DNA of 64,000 nt, taken from the NCBI GenBank assembly GCA_037349315.1, contig JBAIAC010000030.1, forward strand, positions 13,847,501 through 13,911,500. Direction: 5' to 3'. The position numbers were made by a program, and so were the translations under genes. Positions within the stretch are counted from its first letter, which is position 1. Each line of letters begins with the position of its first letter. This document shows positions 10,951-20,879 of the stretch, in pieces. Source of the DNA: Chelydra serpentina. Taxonomy: Eukaryota; Chordata; Testudines; Chelydridae. The notes under the pieces were generated by a model. It made no database searches, was not told where the DNA came from, and saw nothing but the letters and a program-made list of their open reading frames with translations.

Positions 10951-11326
10951 TCCTCTGTGTATGGCAGACAGTACATGACAGTCACTTTATATGAAAAGTA
11001 TGAAGTAAAATGTACTTAAATGGGATACTACAGAAGTGGTATAAGAACACAGAGTAACCATGAAAAACATTATGTGCTAATGTATATAAAGACTTACACT
11101 TAAAATACAGAATTAACTCTGGGCCTAATGCTACAAACCCCTCTTCATAAAAAGAGACCAAATAAGATCGTATGCACACAGTAAGAAGTGTAGTATGCGC
11201 TGTCAATACAACTCTACGGATGTAGTCTGCTGAGAAGCAGCTTGTGAGATACTATCATAAAAAATTACTAATCAGAGGTGTCTTCAAAGGAAAAAGAGAC
11301 TCTCAGCCTAAATGAACTGCATAGTA

Positions 11327-11773
11327 TAGTGGTTCTCAACCTTTCCAGACTTCTGTACCCCTTTCAGGAATCTGATTTGTCTTGCGTACACCCAAGTTTC
11401 ATCTCACTTAAAAACTACTTGCTTACAAAATCAGACATAAAAATACAGAAGTGTCACAGCCACACTATTACTGAAAAATTGCTGACTTTCTCATTTTTAC
11501 CATACAATTACAGAATAAATCGATTGGAATATAAATATTGTACTTACATTTCAGTGTGATACTTGTTTTTCACTTGTGAGCCTTCTCTGAAGCCCAAGTC
11601 CCGCCACCAGGGGCTGAAGCATGTAACTTAGGTTCACATGGCTTCTTGTGGCATGGGACCCCAGACAGTTGCCCTGCTTGCCACCCCCTAATGCCGGCCC
11701 TGCACTTGTCACCTCACTAAACCCATCCCAAGACCCTCTTTGGGGGCTGCAACCCCCAGGTTGAGAAACACTG
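11327..11773. mobile_element. Non-autonomous hAT element
   Basis: The ends are TAGTGGTTCTCAACCT (11327) and AGGTTGAGAAACACTG (ending 11773), classic inverse hAT termini. The interior contains short GC-rich and AT-rich parts and no transposase frame. No clear 8-bp TSD was found, so it is probably older than the copies at 19895 and 13642. Confidence 0.75.
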
Positions 11774-11779
11774 ATCTAG

Positions 11780-13640
11780 ATGAATTGAGTACCCCCTGGA
11801 AGGCCTCTGAGTACCATAGTACACCAGGTATCTGCTATATATCTGTAATTGTTATGATGATAGGTATTTTATTATTATTATAATAAATTTCTCTTATATA
11901 GCGCTTTGTATCAATAGATCTCAAAGTGCTTATGTTTATCAGTGTTGTATTTGTCAGGTGTGCTTCTAAGCATCTTTGTGAATCGTTGAGGTGACAGATC
12001 CATTATATTCAGCTTTGTAGTTCTCTTACTCTAAAAGTTAGATATACTCAGTATGGCCTCACTCATCCCCAACATGGGACCAGTGTGTTTAGCTCTTTAC
12101 ATGTTGAGATTTTACATTTTCCAGATTATTTTGTGATGACAAAGCTATTTGTATTGTAGTGGAGTCTCCCATCAGGGTCATAGCCCTATTATACCAGGGG
12201 CTGTAGCTACATGAAATGAAGATACAGTCCCTGCCCCCAAGAGTTTATATTCTGGCGAGACAGAAGGAAGAGCTGCTAATGTATTCTCAGCTCAGAAAGC
12301 AAAGCTGAGAGACTCCAGCGCAAAGAGAGACAAATCAGCAAATTGATAAATTTCCCCTTAATTGACATTTTCTTTCAAGAGCACAATGATTAATAATAGG
12401 GGAAAATACACACGCACATTGCTTAAAATCTGCTCCACAAATATTTGCTAGGCTTTTAAAGGTATCTTGACAGTTCATTGCTTTGATACACTATATAACA
12501 AACCAAGGTTTTGTTACTTTGGTTTTTGTTTTTAATTTTTACATTTGGCTTATTTAAAAAATAAAGGAGTGTTTTCTCTCCCTAAAATAAACTGAGATGA
12601 GTTAACAGCAGACAGCCCTGAGTGAGGCAGACTTAAGATAGCCAGGAGTCAGCAGTCATATTTGTGTAACGTTCTTTCTTGCTTTAATCAAGAGAGAAAA
12701 CTGTTAGCCTTCCAGAGGCTTGTGAATTCTTAGAGCAAAATTCTCCACTCAGAGCCGTATGGCGGATCTTGCCTCCGATATGCTTATCTCCCTACGTGTG
12801 CAGAACTCCTTTTGACGTCAATGGGAGATAGGCTCTTGCAGGGAAAGCAGAAGATTGCAGTCACGATCCACCCTGCAGATCTGAGAGGAGAATCTTGTCC
12901 TTAATTCTGAGACAAGAATATATGTACTCTAGAGTAGGAAAAAAGTGTTTGCTTAAAGCAATTATGTGATTTTAAAAAATGGGCTACTTGGGTGAGATAT
13001 AATGTATTTGTAGCTGTATCAGCAGGCTTTAAAAGGACATGGACTCTTTCAAGTTCATTTAAAATGTGCTATTTGGCAGTCAGGAACTGTATGGAGGCAT
13101 TCCATTCATTCCATGTTACTGATTTTTAAAGGGACATCTGTCAGCACTGAGCCCTAGACTGCAGCCAGTAGCTGCATCGTACTGTGCTCATAACCCATGG
13201 CATTTAAATCTGAACCCCAAAGGTCAGACTTCATTCAGTTCAACTATCAGAGGACTTGGTTATATTTATAGATTGCATTACATTTATGGAAGTTTTCATT
13301 AATAAAAGGTACCCTACGTGACTGAATTGCTAGAGGTTACATTTGGTTGGTTGTATTGTACCACAAGAATATGTCATAGCATTCAGATTCTTTTGTTGTG
13401 TTTGAGATGATCTGATTAGCATGTTTAAGCGTCTTGGAAAATATTCAGATTTTGCCTTTTACTATCAAATGCAGTTTATAAATCTGGCTTTGCGGAAGAA
13501 ATGTGTTGCAGGGATTGATACCTTACCTAATGTACCTTTTTTTAATATTTCTGCTTTAAGCTATTGCAAGTGGAGCACTGTCATTTCCATTCGAGATCTG
13601 TTTGTCTGTCTTCGGCAGGAAAAAACAGTGACCTTCTTCT
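11780..13640. other. Mostly unassigned intronic DNA with small old repeats
   Basis: 11879-11933 (TATATAGCGCTTTGTATC...CTCAAAGTGCTT) resembles a MIR/L2-type tail. 12165-12262 carries a dispersed repeat whose 'ACAGTCCCTGCCCCCAAGAGTTTA' core returns at 25915-25960. GACGTCAATGGGAG at 12815-12828 belongs to a dispersed word family. No gene is seen. Confidence 0.5.
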
Positions 13641-13641
13641 C

Positions 13642-13952
13642 CAGGGGTAGGCAACCTATGGCACAGGTGCCAAAGGCGGCACGCGAGCTGATTTTCAGTG
13701 GCACTCTCACTACCTGGGTCCTGGCCACTGGTCTGGGGGGCTTTCCATTTAATTTAATTTTAAGTGAAGCTTCTTAAACATTTTTAAAAACCTTATTTAC
13801 TTTACATACAACAATAGTTTAATTATATATTAAAGACTTGTAGAAAGAGACCTTCTAAAAATGTTAAAATGTATTACTGGCACGTGAAACCTTAAATTTG
13901 AGTGAATAAATAAACACTCGGCACACCACTTCTGAAAGGTTGCCGACCCCTG
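13642..13952. mobile_element. 311-bp non-autonomous hAT element
   Basis: The ends are CAGGGGTAGGCAACCTATGG and AGGTTGCCGACCCCTG. The 8-bp flanks TTCTTCTC (13634-13641) and TTTTACTC (13953-13960) agree at 6 of 8 positions, a plausible decayed hAT TSD. The interior is AT-rich with no transposase. Confidence 0.85.
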
Positions 13953-14699
13953 TTTTACTCTATAGGGAATGTTGAGAATATTCCTTGGGTGAGAATTCAT
14001 GATTTGTACAGAGGCACATTACCATTTTAACAGCGAAAACAAGAAATACAGGAAGATGCTATGGCTCATTGAGGTGTGAATTATATCTTTGATAGTGGCA
14101 GATGCTGGGTGTTTCGGACAAAGAAACAAAAACCTTGCTCCAAAGCACCTAGCTATGGAGGCACTGTGTGGGGGGAAAAGATTCCTTTCTGATTTTGGCA
14201 GTTGATCAGAGTATGCCAGAAAGCATGTGAACGGTGAACCAACAGCCCTTCTACCGCTTTCACCTCCCTCATATAGCTGCAGAAGCTGTTGTTCACCTCA
14301 TTAAACTACTTTTTACTTCATGAAAAATGTGTGAGCTGATGGGGGGGAGGGGTAAATGGACCCACAAGGACAATTTTTAGCGGTTAGTGCTTTGTGCAAA
14401 CTCTAGTCACTGCCCCCACGATTCAGTGCTTTGTGGTACCTGGGCTATGCAAAGGCAAATCCTATTTTAATACATTTTATGCTCAGGAAAGCTCCTTGAG
14501 CTGCAGTTTTTGTCATATTTCACAAGTCTCGTATGTCCTTTCCCTGCTCAGTACTTGGCTGGCAGTCAAGGAAAGCCAGGAGCTGTGGGAAGAGGTGGAA
14601 GAAATCCAGTAGGTGGAACTCTTCCCTCTGGGTTGATAGCAAATCTGTGCCCCAGCATGGTGGGAGGTGTCCCAGACCATGGAGCTGTGTGAATAACAG

Positions 14700-15240
14700 T
14701 TTTTTTTCAGTTCCCTAGCAATTCCAAAAAGCAGAAAAATTGTTCCATTTGGGTTGAACTGAAAACAAATTTGTTTTTAATTCTTGGCTAATCAAAAATG
14801 CTGGAAAAAATTTGTTTTGGGTCAAACAAAACATTTTGGGCATTTTTAACCTTTATTTCCTTTGTTTTTATTTAAAAAGGTGGTGGTGCTGCTGCCCTGC
14901 CCCCAATAACCTTTAGCCCAGTGGTCATTTGACATGTGGGAGACCTGGGTTCAAGTCCCTGCTCCCAGTGGGGACTCAAATCTTGGTCTGCTACATCCCA
15001 GCTGAGTGCCCTAGTCACTGTGCTAAAGGCGGGGTGGGGAGAGGCACTGCCTCCTGCTATGGCACCTAAATCCCTTGTGAATCTAGCCCCCAAAATCACA
15101 ACATTTCCTTTTAGAAACATTGAAATAGTTCATTTTGACATTCCTGTTTTTGTTTCAAACCGTACAATTTGCTGAAATCAATATGAATTCGCTAAATGTT
15201 TTGGCCAGCCCAAATCTGCATTTTTTTTCAACAAAAAGGT
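14700..15240. repeat. AT-rich composite repeat with two internal tRNA-like modules
   Basis: AT-rich arms (14700-14880 and 15095-15240, ending near TTTTGGCCAGCCC) enclose a GC-richer centre. That centre has tRNA-like boxes on both strands. The order and the shared GTTTTGGGTCAAAC word match the locus at 4560-5722. Confidence 0.5.
14910..14985 (+). repeat. tRNA-like SINE module
   Basis: A box TAGCCCAGTGG at 14914-14924 and canonical B box GGTTCAAGTCC at 14948-14958. B-box quality is high but there is no cloverleaf, so this is a SINE head, not a tRNA gene. A mirrored, degraded module follows on the minus strand at about 14975-15035 (CACTGTGCTAAAGG at its A-box end). Confidence 0.6.
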
Positions 15241-17029
15241 TCCCTTTGAATAATTTCACCCACTTCTGAATTGTACTAGTAAAGTGCTAGTGTGCTGTTT
15301 GCACTAGTTCCTGCCATTTACAATGTTAGATCTGAGCAAGGACCTGGCAGTTCGTTTGTCTCAGAGTTATGTGCAGAGGTGGAGCACTTGAAGAAGAATA
15401 ATTGAGGGTGCAGTACTGTAGGAGGCAACATTTTTCAAATTAAATGTAAATCTAATGCCTAAACATCTCAAAACCCCCCCTTTTTTCATGAATAGAGCCA
15501 TTTTGGGTGATTACATGCTGCCTACCTCAATTTCCCCCTTCTATTTCAGTTGGATTAAGTTTTCATCTTTACTCCCTCTCCTAAACTCAGTAGTATAGTG
15601 CTGCTGTGTGTTGTTTAACACCTTCCATGTTCAGCCCCAGAAGAAGGTGCTTTTCAGTGGTGAATGCGGTGAGATATTCAAATGCAGTGTATGAGAGAGA
15701 GGAATGCATAAAACATTTTGTGATAAAGTTTCTCTCTCTATAGATGTAGGATTAATACGTCATCCCGTTCTTTTCTGTTTTGGGTATTTATTGCGTATCT
15801 TGACATGAACCATATACATTGTGCTTATGTGCCCTGAGCATTGATTGTTCTGGTTTAGTCAGAATAAATTTTGCTATCAGTTTAACATGCAGTAATGCAT
15901 CAGATCTTTGTACTTATATAAACAAATGTAGATATCCATGTGTGTTTTGGGCTGCTTATAATACTTACACCTGTACGTTGTCTGCCAATAGTGATTGAAC
16001 TTCAGCCTTACACAGAGGGCTGGCGCAAGCATTATGCCCATTTAAATTCCACTCACACCCTCAAAATAATGCTTTCTTGGTGCATACACCTTCTACTGCC
16101 CTTTGTATCAGGGTCAATTTCCTCCCTTCTGAACAAATGCACAGGTTTCCATTAGTGACTTTCCAGTAAAGGCCGTGCACCGCGATGAATGACTTTTAAT
16201 TAGGTTCATTTACTGTTGTGTATATTTATAATCTCCCATCAAATCTGCTGGTAATAGCGACTTTGGGCCAGATTGCCCATTGCTTACACCTTGTGCAGTC
16301 ATTTGCCTCAGTGCAAAGTGGATGTAAATTGCTACCATTTTGATTTAGCAACATTTTAACCCCTACGTTGCCCTGGTGCCATTGCACACGGCAACGGGGA
16401 ACCTGTCCCTTAATGTTGAAGGATTAAGGCTCAGTGGAGCTGTTCTACTTCATTTTACAATGTCATTTAAAAAAAAAAATCTATTTAGCAAGCAGTGCAG
16501 CCCATTGATTTTGGTTGACTTTATTGAGGTCCCAACAACCTTCTCATGGCTTTGCTGGTTCGTATATTCCCTATTTTATGTACAGATTTACATTTGATAA
16601 CTGGTATTGCTGGGCTGCCTAAAATAAATAAAGGGATGTAGCTGGTGCTCCAGTGCCTTCTGTGCTTCCCAGTAAAGAATAACTTGTGCTCTTATCTCTA
16701 CTATTGATTAGAGGGATTTCCTAATAGCTCGCGCCTGGATTTTAGGGTTATGGCCATGTGATGGCGATGATGCGACTCGGTTGCAGTCTCCACGCACAGT
16801 TGCTGTCTGTGATCTGTTTCAATGCGTGTGCCCCTGTTTTTCAAAATTGCTTGCTCTTTGATAGAGGAGACTGGACATAGGATCAAATTCTGGCGAGGTG
16901 CAGCACATAGGGGCCCTGCCTGAAACCCCAGGGACATGGGGCCAGAGATATGTATAGGCAGAAGCCTTCTGTTCGGATGCTGGGTCCCCAAAAATTCCTG
17001 AGGAGGCGACTCTGCGGATTCAGTAACAG
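15241..17029. other. Unassigned intronic DNA
   Basis: No gene or repeat recognised with confidence. Short open frames lack motifs. Confidence 0.55.
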
Positions 17030-17265
17030 GAATTAGAGCTAGCTGAAATTTTTCTCACACGTGGTCTTATTGTCCAAAAAGTGACCCCTTTTTTTAAAAA
17101 ATGAAACTTTTCACAAAAAATTGTTAGCATTGGAAGAAAAAGATTTTTTAATACATTTTGTTTCTGTTTCACCAGGTTCTAAACGGACCCATTTATTGTG
17201 AAATTTTGTGATTTACTTTACCGACATTTTCATACAAATTTGTATCCAAACAAATTTGTATGAAA
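17030..17265. repeat. AT-rich repeat ending in a perfect 16-bp hairpin
   Basis: AT-rich family sequence starting near TTAGAGCTAGCTGAAA. At its right end TTTCATACAAATTTGT (17228-17243) and its exact inverse (17250-17265) surround a 6-nt loop. The CR1 homology begins immediately after. AT-rich sequence of the same type resumes after the CR1 at about 19030, so the CR1 sits inside it. Confidence 0.6.
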
Positions 17266-19016
17266 CCTGAGCCGTCTTTTGTAGGTGACAAATCTGAGGA
17301 ATTGTCACAGATTGAAGTGTCAGTAGAGGAGGTTTTGAAACTAATTGATAAACTTAACTGTAACAAGTCACCGGGACCAGATGGCATTCACCCAAGAGTT
17401 CTGAAAGAACTCAAATGTGAAATTATTAACTAGGGTTTGTAACCTGTCCTTTAAATCGGCTTCTGTACCCAATGACTGGAAGATAGCTAATGTAATGCCA
17501 ATATTTAAAAAGGGCTCTAGAGGTGATCCCGGCAATTACAGACCGGTAAGTCTAACATCTGTACCGGGCAAATTAGTGGAAACAATAGTAAAGAATAAAA
17601 TTGTCAGGCATGTAGAAGAACATAAATTGTTGGGCAAAAGTCAACATGGTTTCTGTAAAGGGAAATCATGCCTTACTAATCTATTAGAGTTTTTTGAAGG
17701 GGTCAACAAACATGTGGACAAGGGTGATCCAGTAGACATAGTGTACTTAGATTTCCAGAAAGCCTTTGACAAAGTCCCTCACCAAAGGCTCTTGCGTAAA
17801 TTAAGTTGCCATGGGATAAGAGGGAAGATTCTTTCATGGATTGAGAACTGGTTAAAAAACAGGGAACAAAGGGTAGGAATAAATGGTAAATTTTCAGAAT
17901 GGAGAGGGGTAACTAGTGGTGTTCCCCAAGGGTCAGTCCTAGGACCAATCCTATTCAACTTATTCATAAATGATTTGGAAGAAGGGGTAAACAGTGAGGT
18001 GGCAAAGTTTGCAGATGATACTAAGCTGCTCAAGATAGTTAAGACCAAAGCAGACTGTGAAGAACTACAAAAAGATCTCACAAAACTAAATGATTGGGCA
18101 ATAAAATGGCAAATGAAATTTAATGTGGATAAATGTAAAGTAATGCACATTGGGAAAAATAACCCCAACTATACATACAATATGATGGGGGCTAATTTAG
18201 CTACAACTAATCAGGAAAAAGATCTTGGAGTCATCGTGGATAGTTCTCTAAAGACGTCCATGCAGTGTGCAGCAGCAGTCAAAAAAGCAAACGGGATGTT
18301 AGGAATCATTAAAAAAGGGATAGAGAATAAGACGGAGAATATCTTACTGCCCTTATACAAATCCATAGTGTGCCCACATCTTGAATACTGCGTACAATTG
18401 TGGTCTCCTCATCTCAAAAAGGATATACTGGCATTAGAAAAGGTTCAGAGAAGGGCAACTAAAATGATTAGGGGGTTGGAACGGGTCCCATATGAGGAGA
18501 GATTAAAGAGGCTAGGACTTTTCAGCTTGGAAAAGAGGAGATTAAGGGGGGATATGATAGAGGTATATAAAATTATGAGTGGTGTGGAGGAAGTGAATAA
18601 GGAAAAGTTATTTACTTGTTCTCATAATAAAAGAACTAGGGGCCACCCAATGAAATTAGTGGGCTGCAGATTTAAAACTAATAAAAGGAAGTTCTTCACA
18701 CAGCGCACAGTCAACCTGTGGAACTCCTTGCCTGAGGAGGCTGTGAAGGCTAGGACTATAACAGGGTTTAAAAGAGAACTGGATAAATTCATGGAGGTTA
18801 AGTCCATTAATGGCTATTAGCCAGAATGGGTAAGAAATGGTGTCCTTAGCCTCTGTTTGTCAGAGGGGGGTGATGGATGGCAGGAGAGAGATCACTTGAT
18901 CATTACCTGTTGGGTCCACTCACTCTGGGTCACCTGGCATTGGCCACTGTCGGTGGACAGGATACTGGGCTGGATGGACCTTTGGTCTGACCCAGTATGG
19001 CCTTTCTTATGTTCTT
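17266..19016 (+). mobile_element. CR1 LINE, 5'-truncated, nearly intact 3' half
   Basis: Covers the reverse transcriptase, the C-terminal domain and a 3' region of about 200 bp ending in TATGGCCTTTCTTATGTTCTT. It starts at about 17266 with CCTGAGCCGTCTTTTG..., upstream of the reverse-transcriptase core, and lacks ORF1 and endonuclease. One frameshift near 17417-17430 is the only obvious lesion. Its inverse 3' end (AAGAACATAAGAAC) starts the minus-strand copy at 41006, so the two belong to one CR1 subfamily, distinct from that at 6086. Confidence 0.93.
17417..18820 (+). pseudogene. CR1 reverse transcriptase, 467 open codons
   Basis: Non-LTR reverse transcriptase of a CR1 element. Numbering from 17417, the N-terminal segment NDWKIANVMPIFKKG is at about 19-33 and [10 protein letters not shown] at about 39-48. 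Motif A (LDFQKAFD) is at 111-118, motif B ([11 protein letters not shown]) at 167-177 and the catalytic FADD at 198-201. The [10 protein letters not shown] block and basic C-terminus follow, to a natural stop. It has no real start: 17417 is a GTG inside the frame, and the upstream homologous piece (GPDGIHPRVLKELK) is in another phase. The whole long frame surviving suggests a fairly recent insertion. It is not a host gene. Confidence 0.9.
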
Positions 19017-19029
19017 AACCATTTTTGGC

Positions 19030-19690
19030 CTTTTTTTGGTGCCTTTGCTTACTGTACACTGGGTTCTTGATTAGACAAAAACATGTTGAAAACACTTTTG
19101 CTGTACACTGGATTTTAGATAAGAGAAACATTTTGCTTTAAAAAAATCACAGAAAATGTCTCCAAAAATGGAAAATGGGTCTGTTTTGGACTCTGTGAAA
19201 CAGAAACAGCATTGCAATTTTGATTCTTTACTCTCCCCCACCACAGATAATTTCTCCTTTCTTGAACAGGAATCAGGATGGGGCTGAGTTAGGAGTGATC
19301 ATGTGCATTATATTACCTTTTTTGTCACTTCCTAATTTAACAATGGCAACTGTATAGCTTGGAGTGGCGAACCACGGCCAGTGGGAGCTGCGATCGGCCG
19401 AACCTGCAGACGCGACAGGTAAACAAACCGGCCCGGCCCGCCAGGGGGCTTACCCTGGCGGGCTGCGTGCCAAAGGTTGCCGGTCCCTATTTTATATTCT
19501 ATAATATAAAAAAAGTAAATGAAAAGTTGTGTTGAAACAGAAAATCGCAATGTTCCATTTTTTATCTTTTTTCCCCATTTGTGTGTGTGTTCAAAATGAA
19601 GTTTTCGTCAAGATTGACAGGTTTCCTCAAAACACTTCGCTTGAGATGAATTGGAATGTCTCACTGGAAAATATCCAACCAGCTCTCATG
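19030..19690. repeat. AT-rich repeat, continuation after CR1
   Basis: Repeated words such as TGTACACTGG, AAAACATTTTG and GAAACAG, ending at ATATCCAACCAGCTCTC, the end motif of the AT-rich family. It is interrupted by a GC-rich hAT-like piece at 19358-19493. Confidence 0.5.
19358..19493. mobile_element. GC-rich hAT element fragment (right end)
   Basis: The block reads GGCGAACCACGGCCAGTGGGAGCTGCGATCGG..., ending CCAAAGGTTGCCGGTCCCTA. That right end is the same kind of terminus as the AGGTTGCCGACCCCTG end at 13937-13952. The left terminus is not recognisable, so this is a fragment or a decayed copy. Confidence 0.65.
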
Positions 19691-19699
19691 CTTCCCGGT

Positions 19700-19880
19700 C
19701 TTTAATGGATTTGCCCTCACAGCATCCTGCGAGGTAGGGAAGTGCTATCATCCCCATTTTACAGGGGGAGAACTGAAGCACAGAGAGACTTGCCCAAGGT
19801 CACACAGGAAGTAGAGCAGGGAACTGAACCTGGGTCTCCAGAGTTCCAGGTCAGCACTAACCACTAGATCATCTTTCCTG
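19700..19880 (-). repeat. MIR-type SINE, minus strand
   Basis: The plus strand reads CCCCATTTTACAGGGGGAGAACTGAAGCACAGAGAGACTTGCCCAAGGTCACACAGG, then CTGAACCTGGGTCTCC and AACCACTAGATCATC. This is the well-known MIR consensus in reverse, with the CORE part (CAAGGTCACACAG) and the tRNA-derived head at the right (B-box complement GAACCTGGGTC). Confidence 0.85.
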
Positions 19881-19894
19881 GGTTTGGTCTATAC

Positions 19895-20455
19895 CAGTGG
19901 TTCTCAGCTGGGAGTTCGCGAACAGGTTTCAGGGAGCCTGCCAAGTCCCAGAGCCCCGCCACCTGGGGCTGAAGGCCCACTCTCCTGCCAGCCTGCCAGG
20001 CTGAAGCCCCGACACCCCAGAGCTCTGCTGACGGGCTGAAACCCCACCACCCCAGAGCCCTGCCACCCCGCAGGGGCTAGAGCCTTGAAGTCCTGCTGGG
20101 GCTGAAGCCCCAGAGCTCTGCTAGCTGCGGCTGAAGCCTGGAGCCCCGGAGCTCTGCTGCCTGGGGCTGAAACCCTGCCGCCCCACAGCCCCGCCGCTCC
20201 ATCGGGGCTGAAGCTCAGAGCCCCACTGCCCCACTGCCTGGACTGAAGCCGAAGAACACTGAAGCCACAGAAAACAAATGTTTTCTGTATATAACAGCCT
20301 GAGCAACTGTGCTTCGTGGGACCCGGGGCAACTGCACTGATTGCTACCAGCCCTGGCTTTTATATGCAGAAAAACAGTTGTGACACAGGCGGGCCGTGGA
20401 GTTTTTATAGCATGTTGCGGGGGGGCCTTGGAAAGAAAAAGGTTGAGAACCCCTG
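19895..20455. mobile_element. 561-bp non-autonomous hAT element with exact 8-bp TSD
   Basis: The ends are CAGTGGTTCTCAGCTGGG and AAAGGTTGAGAACCCCTG. An exact 8-bp duplication GTCTATAC lies at 19887-19894 and 20456-20463. The interior is GC-rich with repeated GGGGCTGAAGCCC / GAGCCCCGCC words and no transposase. Confidence 0.92.
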
Positions 20456-20535
20456 GTCTATACTATAGATTAGGTCGATGCAAGTCAGCTAACGTCGACC
20501 TAACTATGGAAGTATCGACACTTACATTTTGTTCC

Positions 20536-20585
20536 CACTGACGGAACTGCCTTGCTATGCCACTGACGGAACTGCCTTGCTATGC
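20536..20585 (+). repeat. 25-bp perfect tandem duplication
   Basis: Unit CACTGACGGAACTGCCTTGCTATGC (positions 20536-20560) is repeated exactly at 20561-20585. The perfect identity suggests a recent slippage or duplication event inside an older element. Confidence 0.9.
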
Positions 20586-20879
20586 CAACTTAATAACTGC
20601 AACTCCACGAACCGCATAGAGTCAAGGTCGACGTAGTTAGGCTGACGCAGTGTCAGTGTAGATACTGCGTTGCTAATTTGGACTGTTACTGGCCTTCAGG
20701 AGCTGACTCACCGTGCCCCACGCTGACAGTGTAATCAATACAAGTGCTCCTGGTGACGAGGACACATACTGACAATACAAGAATTAAGGTGTAGACATGC
20801 ACTAGTGATGTAATTACGGTAGCTGTATGCCGATGTAAGTTAGGGTGACTTAATTTTGTAGTGTAGACATGGGCCTAAC

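Larger units (their letters stand above)
19881..20879. mobile_element. Inverted-repeat DNA element (GTCTACACTA family), split by a hAT insertion
   Basis: The left terminus GGTCTATACTATAGATTAGGTCG is inverse to the right terminus GACTTAATTTTGTAGTGTAGAC (ending about 20870). The family is very common in turtle genomes as I remember it. The hAT element at 19895-20455 entered the left terminus and duplicated GTCTATAC, which is part of this terminus. A 25-bp tandem duplication lies inside (20536-20585). Non-coding. Confidence 0.7.

Noticed and set aside
10680..10985. 101-codon minus-strand frame at 10680-10985
   Set aside because: It crosses the short retroposon at 10805-10950 and has no motifs.
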